A stretch of DNA of 59,989 bases from JBCBSP01 sp964550935 (GTDB taxonomy: Bacteria; Pseudomonadota; Alphaproteobacteria; Caulobacterales; Maricaulaceae). The notes beneath the pieces are model-generated. The model was given only the letters and a program-made list of their open reading frames with translations, was not told where the DNA came from and made no database searches. The translations under genes and the position numbers were made by a program. Location of the stretch: NCBI GenBank assembly GCA_964550935.1, contig CAZKBB010000009.1, positions 1 through 59,989 of the forward strand, in the 5' to 3' direction. Below are positions 8,918-17,027 of the stretch, piece by piece. Position 1 is the stretch's first letter, and every line of letters starts with the position of its first letter.

Positions 8918-9373
8918 ATGGATACGCAACCTCTGGTTCGATTGATGTATTTCAGCAAGGCGTTGCTCGATCCGTCGTGCAACGAGGTGATGCGCGGGAT
9001 CATGATGCGGGCGGCTCTGCGCAACAGCGCTTCGGGCCTGACAGGCGTGCTGGCCGCCGGGCCGGATTCGTTCCTGCAGCTGATCGAGGGGCCGCGCGAC
9101 GCGATCAGTGAGACGATCGGCCGGATCGCGCGTGACCCGCGCCATACGGACCTCGTGGCGGCGGAGGTCGCAGAGACCGACGAGCGACTCTTTCCGCAGT
9201 GGCGCCTCGCCACGGCGGAGCATTCCAACGAGCAGTTGGATGCACTCCGTTACGCGGCGCTGTCGGCCTCCCCGGCGCGCCAAATCTATTCGCTGCTCGC
9301 CAGCCTACGGATCGACACGCGGGCCAGCGCGATCGTCGGGTTGAACCTGACCGCGGCGACCGTGGTGCTCTGA
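8918..9373 (+). CDS. BLUF-domain blue-light sensor
   Basis: A 151-residue single-domain BLUF protein that binds FAD and senses blue light. Key residues line up with AppA by spacing: Tyr11 (RLMYFSKA), Asn36 (RNSASGLTG), Gln54 (FLQLIEGP) and Trp95 (FPQWRLAT). The methionine two residues after the tryptophan in AppA is leucine here. A C-terminal tail of about 50 residues could couple to a partner. There is no output domain, so it would act through protein contacts. The ATG is one base after the porin stop, which implies translational coupling. A BLUF gene closely coupled to a porin behind a chemoreceptor is unusual. Confidence 0.8.
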   Translation: MDTQPLVRLMYFSKALLDPSCNEVMRGIMMRAALRNSASGLTGVLAAGPDSFLQLIEGPRDAISETIGRIARDPRHTDLVAAEVAETDERLFPQWRLATAEHSNEQLDALRYAALSASPARQIYSLLASLRIDTRASAIVGLNLTAATVVL

Positions 9374-9412
9374 TCGCGCGTCCCAGAGCCGGCGTGGGCG
9401 CCGGGATGCGTT

Positions 9413-10372
9413 TCAGCCGGACGGCGCAGACCTGATCAGAGCCAGCGCCGCCTCGCGCACCGTCTCAAGCTGGAGATCGCCCATCAGGCTTTCGGTGGAG
9501 AAGCGCAGTGCGGCGCGCGCGCGCTCGTCGGCGGGCGGGCCGGCGCGCACGGCGCGGGTCTGCTCGCCCCACGGGCCGTAGACGCGCTCGTCGGTCGGGC
9601 CGAACAGCCCCAGCGTCGCCGTTCCGGCCGCCGCTGACAGATGCATCAGGCCAGAGTCGTTGCCGATGAAGAGCCGGGCGCGCTTTAACGCCGCCCCGGC
9701 TTCAAGGATGGAGAGCTTGCCCGTCAGATCGACGACGCGGTCCGGATCGAGGCCGGCGACGGCCTCGCGCGCGGCCTGTTCGTCGCCGGGGCCGCCGAAG
9801 ACGGCGATGCGCGCGCCCTCGAGCGCGCCTCCGGGCCCGGTCAGCTCAGCAGCCAACTGAGCGAACCGCGCCCGCGGCCACTCCTTGAACGGCGCGGCGG
9901 CCGCCGGGGCGATGGCGAGCGTTTGCTGATCGCCAGGCAAGGCGGCTTCAGCGGCCCTGGTCGCCGCCGCGTCGAGCCAGAGCCGCGGCGCCGGCGGAGG
10001 CGTGAGCTGCAGCGTCCGCGCCGTCTCCTCGACTTTATGCAGGACCTCGCCGGCCGGCGGGCGCGGCTTCACCGCGCGCGCCTTCGCAGGCACGAGCCAG
10101 GCGATGGCCGAGCGGCGAAGATCGATGACGAGGTCCCAACGCGCGCGCGCCGCGCGCGCCCAGAGATCGCGCCAATGTCCCGCGCGCGGGCGCTTGGCCA
10201 TGACGATGATCTCCTCCACCCCCGGCGCGGCGCGAAACAGCGGCGCAGCCAGAGGCCCGCACGCCAGCGTCACGCGCGCATCCGGCCGGGTCCGCACGAC
10301 ATGATCGAGCAGACCGGAGGACAGCACCGCGTCGCCGATACGCGTGGATGTGACGAAGAGGATCCGGGTCAT
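9413..10372 (-). CDS. Glycosyltransferase family 9 (heptosyltransferase-like)
   Basis: A 319-residue GT-B enzyme of family GT9, the ADP-heptose:LPS heptosyltransferase group (RfaF/WaaF-like). Seen: ILFVTSTRIGDAVLSSGLLDHV at the N-terminus (IGD motif), DLVIDLRRS, a central IAPAAAAPFKEWPRARFAQLA, and the signature IGNDSGLMHLSAAAGTATLG followed by LFGPT, which binds the nucleotide sugar. It would act at the inner face of the inner membrane in lipopolysaccharide core assembly. It stands alone, convergent with the BLUF gene and divergent from ygfZ, so the acceptor cannot be inferred. Confidence 0.82.
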   Translation of the reverse strand: MTRILFVTSTRIGDAVLSSGLLDHVVRTRPDARVTLACGPLAAPLFRAAPGVEEIIVMAKRPRAGHWRDLWARAARARWDLVIDLRRSAIAWLVPAKARAVKPRPPAGEVLHKVEETARTLQLTPPPAPRLWLDAAATRAAEAALPGDQQTLAIAPAAAAPFKEWPRARFAQLAAELTGPGGALEGARIAVFGGPGDEQAAREAVAGLDPDRVVDLTGKLSILEAGAALKRARLFIGNDSGLMHLSAAAGTATLGLFGPTDERVYGPWGEQTRAVRAGPPADERARAALRFSTESLMGDLQLETVREAALALIRSAPSG

Positions 10373-10461
10373 CGCGCCCGGGGATTAGCCCAGCGCGCCA
10401 ACACTTGCCAGAGCGCGCCGCGCCGCCCACATCGCGGGGCGCAGCCGCGGGACTTTCGATC

Positions 10462-11307
10462 ATGAGCGACACGCCTGACTTTCTCACCCAACTGCCGGGC
10501 CGCGCGGTGATCGCGATCACCGGGCCGGACGCGCGGAATTTTCTTGAGCGCGTGATCTCCAACGGCCCCGCCCCTGAGCCCGGCCGGGCGCAGTTCTCAA
10601 GCCTTCTGACCCCGCAAGGCAAAGTGCTGGCCGACTTCATCCTGTTCGACGACGGCGAAGGCGGGCTTCTGATCGATGCGCCAGGCAGCGACGCCGAGAC
10701 GCTGGCGCGCCGGCTCACCCTGTACAAGCTGCGCTCGAACGCCGAGATCGGGTTGCGCGACGATCTGAGCGTGATCGCCGCGGCGGGCCCGCGCGAGGCT
10801 GAGCTCGACGCGATCGCGATCGCCGCCGCGCCCGATCCGCGCGCCGCCGCGCTCGGGCGCCGGGCCATCGCGCCCGCGGGCGGACCGGAGGACGAAACCG
10901 GCGCCTATCACGCCGCACGCATCGCCGCCGGCGTGCCGGAGTTCGGCGCCGACTACGCCGGCAACGCGGTCTTCTCCACCGACGTCAACCACGACCTGAT
11001 GGGCGGGGTGGACTACAAAAAGGGTTGCTTCGTGGGCCAGGAGGTGGCCAGCCGCATGCGCCGCAAGGGCGGCGTGCGCAAACGCACCGTGCGGCTCTCC
11101 CTGGAAGCCCCGGTGGAGCCCGGCGCGCCCATGGCCGCCGGCGACACCCCGCTCGGCGAGGTGACGTCAGCGTCCGCCGGTGTTGCTCTGGCGCGCATTC
11201 GAACCGATCGCGCCCGCTCTGCGTTGGACAGCGGCGAGACGATCATGGCCGGCGGCGTCGAAGCCCGCGTGCTGGACGATCCCGAAACGCTGGCTGCGAC
11301 CGTCTGA
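10462..11307 (+). CDS. ygfZ: YgfZ/GcvT-type folate-binding protein
   Basis: A 281-residue protein of the YgfZ (COG0354, IBA57-like) family, which uses tetrahydrofolate to help assemble or repair certain 4Fe-4S enzymes. The signature KGCFVGQEVASRM with its conserved cysteine is present near residue 190, and the N-terminal GPDARNFLERVISN matches the GcvT-like fold. ATG 10462 (MSDTPDFL) is chosen over an upstream frame at 10405, since family members start here. It is divergent from the glycosyltransferase. Fe-S clients in the same window include NadA, ETF-QO and MutY. Confidence 0.88.
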   Translation: MSDTPDFLTQLPGRAVIAITGPDARNFLERVISNGPAPEPGRAQFSSLLTPQGKVLADFILFDDGEGGLLIDAPGSDAETLARRLTLYKLRSNAEIGLRDDLSVIAAAGPREAELDAIAIAAAPDPRAAALGRRAIAPAGGPEDETGAYHAARIAAGVPEFGADYAGNAVFSTDVNHDLMGGVDYKKGCFVGQEVASRMRRKGGVRKRTVRLSLEAPVEPGAPMAAGDTPLGEVTSASAGVALARIRTDRARSALDSGETIMAGGVEARVLDDPETLAATV

Positions 11308-11345
11308 CGCCTGCGCGGGCGCGCCGCATGGCGCATCGCGCACGG

Positions 11346-11383
11346 TATTATATATCGATTATCAAGATTGATAATTGGGGTGA
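11346..11383 (+). promoter_or_regulatory. Promoter and 18-base dyad upstream of cydA
   Basis: A -10-like TATTAT at 11346-11351 is followed by a perfect dyad, ATTATCAA-GA-TTGATAAT (11358-11375), which would sit at or just after the transcription start. The ribosome site GGGGTGA (11377-11383) follows, ahead of ATG 11390. The dyad has two-base spacing, so it is not a normal FNR/FixK box (five-base arms, four-base gap). It looks like a repressor operator controlling the bd oxidase; the factor is unknown. Confidence 0.6.
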
Positions 11384-11389
11384 TCCGCC

Positions 11390-12868
11390 ATGATGGATGC
11401 CGTCCTTCTAGCGCGAATACAGTTCGCGTTCACAGTCGCTTTCCACTTCATCTTCCCCGCCTTCACGATCGGGTTGGCGAGCTATCTCGCCGTCCTTGAA
11501 GGCCTGTGGTTGAAGACTGGGCGTCAGGTGTATCTGCGCCTGTTCAAGTACTGGGTGAAGATCTTCGCCGTCGCTTTCGGCATGGGCGTGGTGAGCGGGA
11601 TCGTCATGACGTACCAATTCGGGACGAACTGGTCGGTCTTCGCCGAGCTCACCGGCCCGATCCTGGGCCCGCTCATGGCTTACGAGGTGCTCTCGGCCTT
11701 CTTCCTGGAGGCGGGCTTCCTGGGCGTCATGCTGTTCGGGCTGAACCGCGTCGGGCCCAAGCTCCACTTCCTGGCCACCGTGATGGTCGCGCTCGGCACG
11801 TTCGGCTCGGCGTTCTGGATCCTGTCGGTGAACTCGTGGATGCACACGCCGGCCGGCTTTGCGATCAACGAGGCCGGTCAGTTCGTGCCCGAGAACTGGC
11901 TGGAGATCATCTTCAACCCCTCCTTCCCGTACCGCCTCGCGCACACGGTCACAGCGGCGTATCTGACCACGGCCTTCATCGTCGGCGCGGTGGGCGCGTT
12001 CCACCTTTTGCGCAACAAGCGCGATATGGCCGCGCGCGTCATGTTCTCCATGGCGATGTGGATGGCCGCGATCGTCGCGCCGGCGCAGATCTTCCTCGGA
12101 GACCTGCATGGCCTGAACACGCTCGAGCATCAGCCTCAGAAGGTCGCCGCCATGGAAGGCCATTTCGAGCCGATGGAGGGCGCGCCGCTGATCCTGTTCG
12201 GCCTGCCGAACGAGCAGACCGAAGAAATGGAGGCGGAAGTCTCCATCCCGCACCTGTCGGCCTGGATCCTGACGCATGACTGGAACGGGCGCACGCCGGG
12301 CCTGTCTGAGTTTCCCGAGGATGCGCGCCCGCCGGTGGTGATGGTGTTCTGGTCGTTCCGCATCATGGTCGGCATCGGACTGCTGATGGCGCTCGTCGGC
12401 GTGGTAAGCCTTTACCTGCGCTGGCGCGGCAGGCTCTACGATGCGCCCTGGTTCCACCGCGCGGCGCTGGTCATGGGGCCGTCGGGACTGGTCGCGGTCA
12501 TCGCGGGCTGGATCACGACCGAGGTCGGACGTCAGCCCTACACCGTCTACAACCTGCTTCGCACCGCCGACAGCGCGTCGCCGGCCGGGGCGGGCGAGGT
12601 GGCGACCTCGCTGCTGGTGTTCATCGTCGTCTACTTCATCGTGTTCGGCGCGGGCGTGTTCTACATCCTGCGCACGATGGCGAAGGGACCGGAACGCGGC
12701 GACGACGGCCCGCCGCGCGACGAACCGATCCGCACCGCCGGAATCACCCCGGCGGCGGGCATGAGCTATGAAGGCGCGCCGCGCCACGCTCAGCCCCGGG
12801 CCCGCGCCCGCGGGGTTAGGCGAGACGGCTCCAATGGCGCGGCCGCTGAGACGGGAGGCGCGTCATGA
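11390..12868 (+). CDS. cydA: Cytochrome bd ubiquinol oxidase subunit I (cyanide-insensitive type)
   Basis: A 492-residue quinol oxidase subunit carrying hemes b558, b595 and d, reducing oxygen to water with quinol in the inner membrane. The heme-ligand histidine in FTVAFHFIFPAFTIG is present, as are the second histidine block RLAHTVTAAYLTTAF and GRQPYTVYNLLRT. The quinol-binding loop is short, as in CioA-type cyanide-insensitive oxidases. The C-terminus has an extra basic, disordered tail of about 60 residues after the last membrane segment. The stop overlaps the cydB start (ATGA). ATG 11390 follows a good ribosome site; ATG 11393 is equally possible. Confidence 0.93.
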   Translation: MMDAVLLARIQFAFTVAFHFIFPAFTIGLASYLAVLEGLWLKTGRQVYLRLFKYWVKIFAVAFGMGVVSGIVMTYQFGTNWSVFAELTGPILGPLMAYEVLSAFFLEAGFLGVMLFGLNRVGPKLHFLATVMVALGTFGSAFWILSVNSWMHTPAGFAINEAGQFVPENWLEIIFNPSFPYRLAHTVTAAYLTTAFIVGAVGAFHLLRNKRDMAARVMFSMAMWMAAIVAPAQIFLGDLHGLNTLEHQPQKVAAMEGHFEPMEGAPLILFGLPNEQTEEMEAEVSIPHLSAWILTHDWNGRTPGLSEFPEDARPPVVMVFWSFRIMVGIGLLMALVGVVSLYLRWRGRLYDAPWFHRAALVMGPSGLVAVIAGWITTEVGRQPYTVYNLLRTADSASPAGAGEVATSLLVFIVVYFIVFGAGVFYILRTMAKGPERGDDGPPRDEPIRTAGITPAAGMSYEGAPRHAQPRARARGVRRDGSNGAAAETGGAS

Positions 12869-13869
12869 ACGAACCCCTGATCATGGTCTGGGCCTTCCTT
12901 CTGGCCTTCGCCGTCCTCGCCTATGTCGTGCTCGACGGGTTCGATCTCGGCGTCGGGATCCTCCTTCCAGGCACGGCCGACCGGGAGGAGCGCGACGTGA
13001 TGATCAACTCCGTCGCGCCGGTCTGGGACGGCAACGAGACCTGGCTCATTCTGGGCGGCGGAGGCCTGTTCGCGGTCTTCCCCACGGCCTACGCGATCTT
13101 GATGCCGGCGGTGTATCTGCCCGCCCTGTTCATGCTTCTGGGCCTGATCTTCCGCGGTGTCGCGTTCGAGTACCGGTTCAAGACCGAGCGCGGGCGCCGC
13201 TGGTGGGACTGGGGCTTTTCCGGAGGGTCGATGATGGCGGCCTTCATGCAGGGCGTGATTCTGGGCGCGATCATTTCCGGCGTTCAGACCGACGGGCGCC
13301 AGTTCACCGGCGCCGCATTCGACTGGCTGCGCCCGTTCAACCTGTTCTGCGGCTTCGCGGTCGTGGCCGGGTACGCGCTGCTGGGCGCGACCTGGCTCAA
13401 CATGAAGACCGAAGGCGCGTTGCAGGAGCGCATGCGCAAGCTCGCGCTGCCCCTGATGGCGCTCGTACTGGTCGCCATGGGCTTGGTCAGCTTCTGGACG
13501 CCTGTCATGCACGAGGAGATCGCACGGCGCTGGTTCTCGATGCCTAACCTCGTCGTGCTGTCCCCGGTGCCGATCCTGGTCTCCGCGCTTGCGGGCCTGA
13601 CCGCCTACGGGCTGGCGAAAAAGCGCGAGGCGCTGCCTTTCCTGGCGACGATCGGCTTCTTCACGCTCAGCTTCGTCGGCCTCGCGGTGAGCTTCTATCC
13701 CTTCGTCGTGCCGGGCTCGCTGACGATCTTCCAGACCGCCGCGCCGGCCTCCAGCCTCTGGTTCATGCTGGTGGGCGCGCTCATCTTGTTGCCGCTGATC
13801 CTGGCCTACACCGCCTACGCTTACTGGATCTTCCGCGGCAAGGTCCGCCTTGGCGAGGGGTATCACTGA
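12865..13869 (+). CDS. cydB: Cytochrome bd ubiquinol oxidase subunit II
   Basis: A 334-residue polytopic partner of CydA. Visible family marks are VLDGFDLGVGILLP near the start, the NSVAPVWDGNETWLILGGGG block, and ...RGVAFEYRFKTERGRRWWDWGF. About eight to nine membrane segments can be traced. It overlaps cydA by four bases at the start, and its stop overlaps the DUF2474 gene start, so the three are translationally coupled. There is no cydDC-type ABC exporter in the window. Confidence 0.93.
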   Translation: MNEPLIMVWAFLLAFAVLAYVVLDGFDLGVGILLPGTADREERDVMINSVAPVWDGNETWLILGGGGLFAVFPTAYAILMPAVYLPALFMLLGLIFRGVAFEYRFKTERGRRWWDWGFSGGSMMAAFMQGVILGAIISGVQTDGRQFTGAAFDWLRPFNLFCGFAVVAGYALLGATWLNMKTEGALQERMRKLALPLMALVLVAMGLVSFWTPVMHEEIARRWFSMPNLVVLSPVPILVSALAGLTAYGLAKKREALPFLATIGFFTLSFVGLAVSFYPFVVPGSLTIFQTAAPASSLWFMLVGALILLPLILAYTAYAYWIFRGKVRLGEGYH

Positions 13870-14018
13870 TGTCTGAGGCACGACACGAGACCGACCCGAA
13901 CGCGTCCGCGACGCCGGTCTGGAAGAAACTCGCCTGGTTCGCCGGGCTCTGGGCGGCGGGACTGGCGACCATTACGGTCGTGGCCTACGCTATCCGCCTG
14001 TTCATCCCCACCGGATAG
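13869..14018 (+). CDS. DUF2474 small subunit of cytochrome bd (CydX-like)
   Basis: A 49-residue single-pass membrane protein reading MSEARHETDP..., with a soluble N-terminus, VWKKLAWFAGLWAAGLATI as the start of the membrane helix, and AIRLFIPTG at the end. Placement directly after cydB with a one-base stop/start overlap, together with the WKKLAWFAGLW pattern, matches DUF2474 proteins that accompany CioAB-type oxidases and are thought to be the CydX-like accessory subunit. Function is inferred from context and family, not shown. Confidence 0.8.
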   Translation: MSEARHETDPNASATPVWKKLAWFAGLWAAGLATITVVAYAIRLFIPTG

Positions 14019-14055
14019 CGCGTAAGGCCGCGTCCGGACGCCGCCCGGACCCGCC

Positions 14056-14640
14056 ATGACAAAACGCTGCCCTTGGCCGGGAACTGATCCGGTCTACCTC
14101 GCCTATCATGACACCGAGTGGGGCGTGCCCGGCTATGAGGCGCGCGCCCTGTTTGAGAAGCTCATTCTGGACGGGTTTCAGGCCGGGCTCTCCTGGATCA
14201 CGATCTTGAAGAAGCGCGAGGCCTTTCGCGCCGCCTTCGAGGGCTTCGACCCTGAGCGCGTGGCGCGCTTCACCGAGTCTGACGTTGAGCGTCTGCTCGG
14301 CGACGCAGGCATCGTGCGCTCGCGCGCCAAGATCGAGTCCGCAATCGGAAACGCTCGCGCCTTCTTGACGATCGAGGAGCGCGGCGCGGGCTTTTCGCCC
14401 TTCCTGTGGGACTTCGTCGGAGGGGCGCCGATCCAGAACGCTTTCGACGACATGGCCGAGGTGCCGACCGAGACCGCTGAAAGCCGCGCCATGAGCAAGG
14501 CGCTCAAGGCGCAGGGCTTCAAGTTCTGCGGGCCGGTGATCTGCTACGCCTTCATGCAGGCGGTCGGCATGGTCAACGACCATCTGACCGGCTGTTTCCG
14601 GCGCGAGGCGGTCCGGGCGCTGGAGAAACGGCGGTTCTAG
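14056..14640 (+). CDS. tag: DNA-3-methyladenine glycosylase I
   Basis: A 194-residue helix-hairpin-helix glycosylase that excises 3-methyladenine from alkylated DNA. Markers: CPWPGTDPVYLAYHDTEWG (zinc-binding Cys and His), FEKLILDGFQAGLSW, LKKREAFRAAFEGFD, and GFKFCGPVICYAFMQAVG with NDHLTGCF carrying the second zinc His and Cys. All expected zinc ligands are present, and the length is normal. It begins 37 bases after the DUF2474 stop, so cotranscription with the cyd operon is possible, although the two have no functional link. Confidence 0.93.
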   Translation: MTKRCPWPGTDPVYLAYHDTEWGVPGYEARALFEKLILDGFQAGLSWITILKKREAFRAAFEGFDPERVARFTESDVERLLGDAGIVRSRAKIESAIGNARAFLTIEERGAGFSPFLWDFVGGAPIQNAFDDMAEVPTETAESRAMSKALKAQGFKFCGPVICYAFMQAVGMVNDHLTGCFRREAVRALEKRRF

Positions 14641-14717
14641 GCGCGCGCTAATGTCGACAAGGCGTCGAAAGGGCGTCTAACGTCGAAAAAATTGAAAGAA
14701 TCCTTTCGGAGTAAAGC
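14641..14717 (+). promoter_or_regulatory. Leader of the FabH-like gene with GANTC in a small dyad
   Basis: The 77-base gap between tag and the ketosynthase gene is AT-richer near its end. It contains GAAAG-AATC-CTTTC (14694-14707), a short dyad whose loop contributes to a GANTC methylation site (GAATC, 14698-14702). The ribosome site CGGAG overlaps the dyad's right edge. A promoter is likely here, but no clear -35/-10 pair stands out. Confidence 0.35.
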
Positions 14718-15866
14718 ATGAGCGCCGCCGTCATCCGGTCGACGGGCCTTTGGACGCCTGAACACGCCATCAGTAACGAAGAGCTCGTCGCGAGCTTCAA
14801 CGCCTATGTCGAGCGCTATAACGCCAGCCACGCTGTGGAGATCGAACGCGGCGAGATGGAGGCGCTAACGCCCTCCTCGGTCGAGTTCATCGAAAAGGCC
14901 TCCGGCATCAAGTCGCGCTACGTGGTCGACAAGGCCGGCGTGCTCGACATCGAGCGCATGGTCCCGTTCATCCCGGAGCGCGCCAATGACGAGATCTCCA
15001 TCCTGGCCGAGATCGGCCTGAAGGCGTGCAACGACGCGCTGGAGCGCGCCGGCAAGACGGCTGCGGACGTGGACGGGGTGATCGTCGCCGCCTCCAACAT
15101 GCAACGCGGCTATCCCGCCATGGCGGTGGAGATCCAGGACGCGCTGGGCATCGAGGAAGGCTTCGGCTTCGACATGAACGTGGCGTGCTCCTCGGCGACC
15201 TTCGGCGTCCAGGCCGCCGCGGACATGATCGCGGCCGGCCACGCCCGCGCGCTTTTGGTGGTCAACCCGGAGATCTGTTCCGGCCACCTGAACTGGCGCG
15301 ACCGCGACAGCCACTTCATCTTCGGCGACGTCGCCACGGCGGTGCTTTTGGAGGCCGACGATCTCGGCGAAGGCGGCTGGAGCATCATCGGCACCAAGCT
15401 GCGCACCAAGTTCTCAAACAATATCCGCAACAATTTCGGCTTCCTGAACCGCACCGAGCGGCCCACCGGCGACAACACGCCGATCCCGAACGGCGCGCCG
15501 AAGGACGACAAGCTGTTCGTCCAGGAGGGCCGCAAGGTCTTCAAGGAAGTCGTGCCCATGGTTTCGGAAATGATCCGCACGCACATGGACGAGCTCGGCC
15601 TTCAACCCGACGACATGAAGCGCGTCTGGCTGCACCAGGCCAACATCAACATGAATTTGATGATCGCCAAGAAGGTGTTCGGCCGGGACGCCGGCGGCGA
15701 GGACGCGCCGACGATCCTGGACGAATACGCCAACACGTCCTCGGCCGGCTCCATCATCGCCTTCCACCGCCATTCAGACGACCTGTCGCCCGGCGATCGC
15801 GGCGTGATCTGCTCGTTCGGCGCGGGCTATTCGGCCGGCACGGTCTTCGTGGAGAAGCTCGGGTGA
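14718..15866 (+). CDS. fabH: Beta-ketoacyl-ACP synthase III, FabH2-like
   Basis: A 382-residue thiolase-fold condensing enzyme, longer than E. coli FabH (about 317) and like the 370-380 residue FabH2 type. The active-site cysteine is in MNVACSSATFG, the histidine in VWLHQANINMN, and the asparagine in YANTSSAGS, giving a full Cys-His-Asn triad. The N-terminal region (ELVASFNAYVERYN) is the extra segment typical of the long type. It would condense an acyl-CoA with malonyl-ACP to start fatty acid synthesis or a related acyl chain. Its stop overlaps the next gene (GTGA). The primer preference is unknown. Confidence 0.88.
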   Translation: MSAAVIRSTGLWTPEHAISNEELVASFNAYVERYNASHAVEIERGEMEALTPSSVEFIEKASGIKSRYVVDKAGVLDIERMVPFIPERANDEISILAEIGLKACNDALERAGKTAADVDGVIVAASNMQRGYPAMAVEIQDALGIEEGFGFDMNVACSSATFGVQAAADMIAAGHARALLVVNPEICSGHLNWRDRDSHFIFGDVATAVLLEADDLGEGGWSIIGTKLRTKFSNNIRNNFGFLNRTERPTGDNTPIPNGAPKDDKLFVQEGRKVFKEVVPMVSEMIRTHMDELGLQPDDMKRVWLHQANINMNLMIAKKVFGRDAGGEDAPTILDEYANTSSAGSIIAFHRHSDDLSPGDRGVICSFGAGYSAGTVFVEKLG

Positions 15867-16918
15867 GCCTGCCGGACGACCCGGTCCTTTCCGCCCGGAT
15901 CATCGCCAAGACCGCGGAGTATCTCGATACGCCGAGCGTGACCGGGGCGGAGGCGCCCTTCCTTGATCATCTCGCACGCGATTTCATGCGCCTGAAACGC
16001 GACGCGGCGCGCTCGGACGGGCTTTGCGTGATCGCCGGCAAGCGTGACGACGCCCCGATCGTGGTCGCCCATGTGGACCGTCACGGCGGCGTCGTTACAC
16101 CGGACGGCGCGATCGCCCCGACGCCGAAAGATCCCGAATCCGAGCCCGTCGCCGACGACCTCACCGCGCGTGCGACCGCGCACGCCCAACGGCTCGTCGG
16201 CGAGCAGGTGTACGCCTATGACCGCGACACCGGCGCGCGGCTGGCCTACGCCGATATCGAAAGCCTGGACGACGGGCCGCGCTTCACATGCGCCACGCTC
16301 GCCGGCGTGCCGGCCGGATCGCCGGTGGCGCTGTCGCGCTCCATAGACCGAACGCAGTCCGGCTATTTCAGCGGCTGGCTCGACAACGCCGTCGCGGTTG
16401 CGACCGCCTATATCGTCGCCGCGTCCGGCGCGGACGCGCACTTCGTATTCGTGGGCGGCAAGCGGTCCGGAGACGCGGCCGCGCGGTTGTGCGACTGGGC
16501 GGCGGCCAAGGGCGTGTCCGGCGCGCGCTTCGTGAGCCTCAGCACCAGCGCGTTCGACGACTCAGCTGCAAGCCAGGCCGGCGCGGTGGTGCTGCGACGG
16601 CGCGATGCGGACGCCTCCTTCGCCGATAGCGCGGTGCGCCGCCTGGAGCAGGCTGCCGAGGCCGCGAGCGCGCCCATCATCTTCAAGGACGCGTTCATAG
16701 AGGCTGAGAACGCCGCGCGGGCGCGGCGCGGCGAGGCTGCGAGGCCGCTCGGCTCGACCCTCGCCGGTCGTCTGACTGCGCAGACGCGCGGCCAATGCGC
16801 CGGGGCGAGCCTTCAGATCCCCGTGTTCAATCGCAACACGAGCTGCGAGACGACCACGCCGCGCGCCATGACGGCCTTGGCGCGCACCCTGTTTCGTCTC
16901 TGTACGCCGACCTCGTAA
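15863..16918 (+). CDS. M42-like peptidase fold protein lacking several metal ligands
   Basis: A 351-residue protein starting at GTG 15863, overlapping the ketosynthase stop by four bases. It resembles M42/M20-type metallo-aminopeptidases: an early VVAHVDRHGGVV (His and Asp of the first metal site) and SGWLDNAVAVATAYI (bridging Asp). The usual Glu-Glu pair is replaced by VGGKRSGDAA, and the final metal histidine position reads FNRNTSCETTTPRAM without a His. The enzyme therefore may be inactive or use another chemistry. Coupling to FabH2 suggests a linked role, perhaps on an acyl or peptidyl product. Family assignment is moderate. Confidence 0.6.
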   Translation: MSLPDDPVLSARIIAKTAEYLDTPSVTGAEAPFLDHLARDFMRLKRDAARSDGLCVIAGKRDDAPIVVAHVDRHGGVVTPDGAIAPTPKDPESEPVADDLTARATAHAQRLVGEQVYAYDRDTGARLAYADIESLDDGPRFTCATLAGVPAGSPVALSRSIDRTQSGYFSGWLDNAVAVATAYIVAASGADAHFVFVGGKRSGDAAARLCDWAAAKGVSGARFVSLSTSAFDDSAASQAGAVVLRRRDADASFADSAVRRLEQAAEAASAPIIFKDAFIEAENAARARRGEAARPLGSTLAGRLTAQTRGQCAGASLQIPVFNRNTSCETTTPRAMTALARTLFRLCTPTS

Positions 16919-16950
16919 AAAAGACCCCCGGAAGGCCGAAGCCGCCGGGG
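16917..16950 (-). terminator. Rho-independent terminator of amtB
   Basis: On the minus strand the sequence runs CCCCGGCGGC-TTCG-GCCTTCCGGGG followed by GTC and a run of six T (AAAAAA at 16917-16922 on the plus strand). The outer six-base GC arms pair perfectly, with inner GGC/GCC pairing around a TTCG loop. It lies between the convergent M42-like gene and amtB. Confidence 0.75.
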
Positions 16951-17027
16951 ACCAGTCGGGAGGAAAGTGGTCGCGCCGGGCGAAGGGCGCGGTCGTGAAA
17001 ACGCGCGCTTCGCCCGGCGCGCAGGCG

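Noticed and set aside
11346..11383. FNR/FixK box at cydA
   Set aside because: The dyad has eight-base arms with a two-base gap, unlike TTGAT-N4-ATCAA.
11408..12787. 459-codon open frame on the minus strand
   Set aside because: Opposite cydA, which is certain. The product is rich in Arg, His, Asp and Glu with no known domain.
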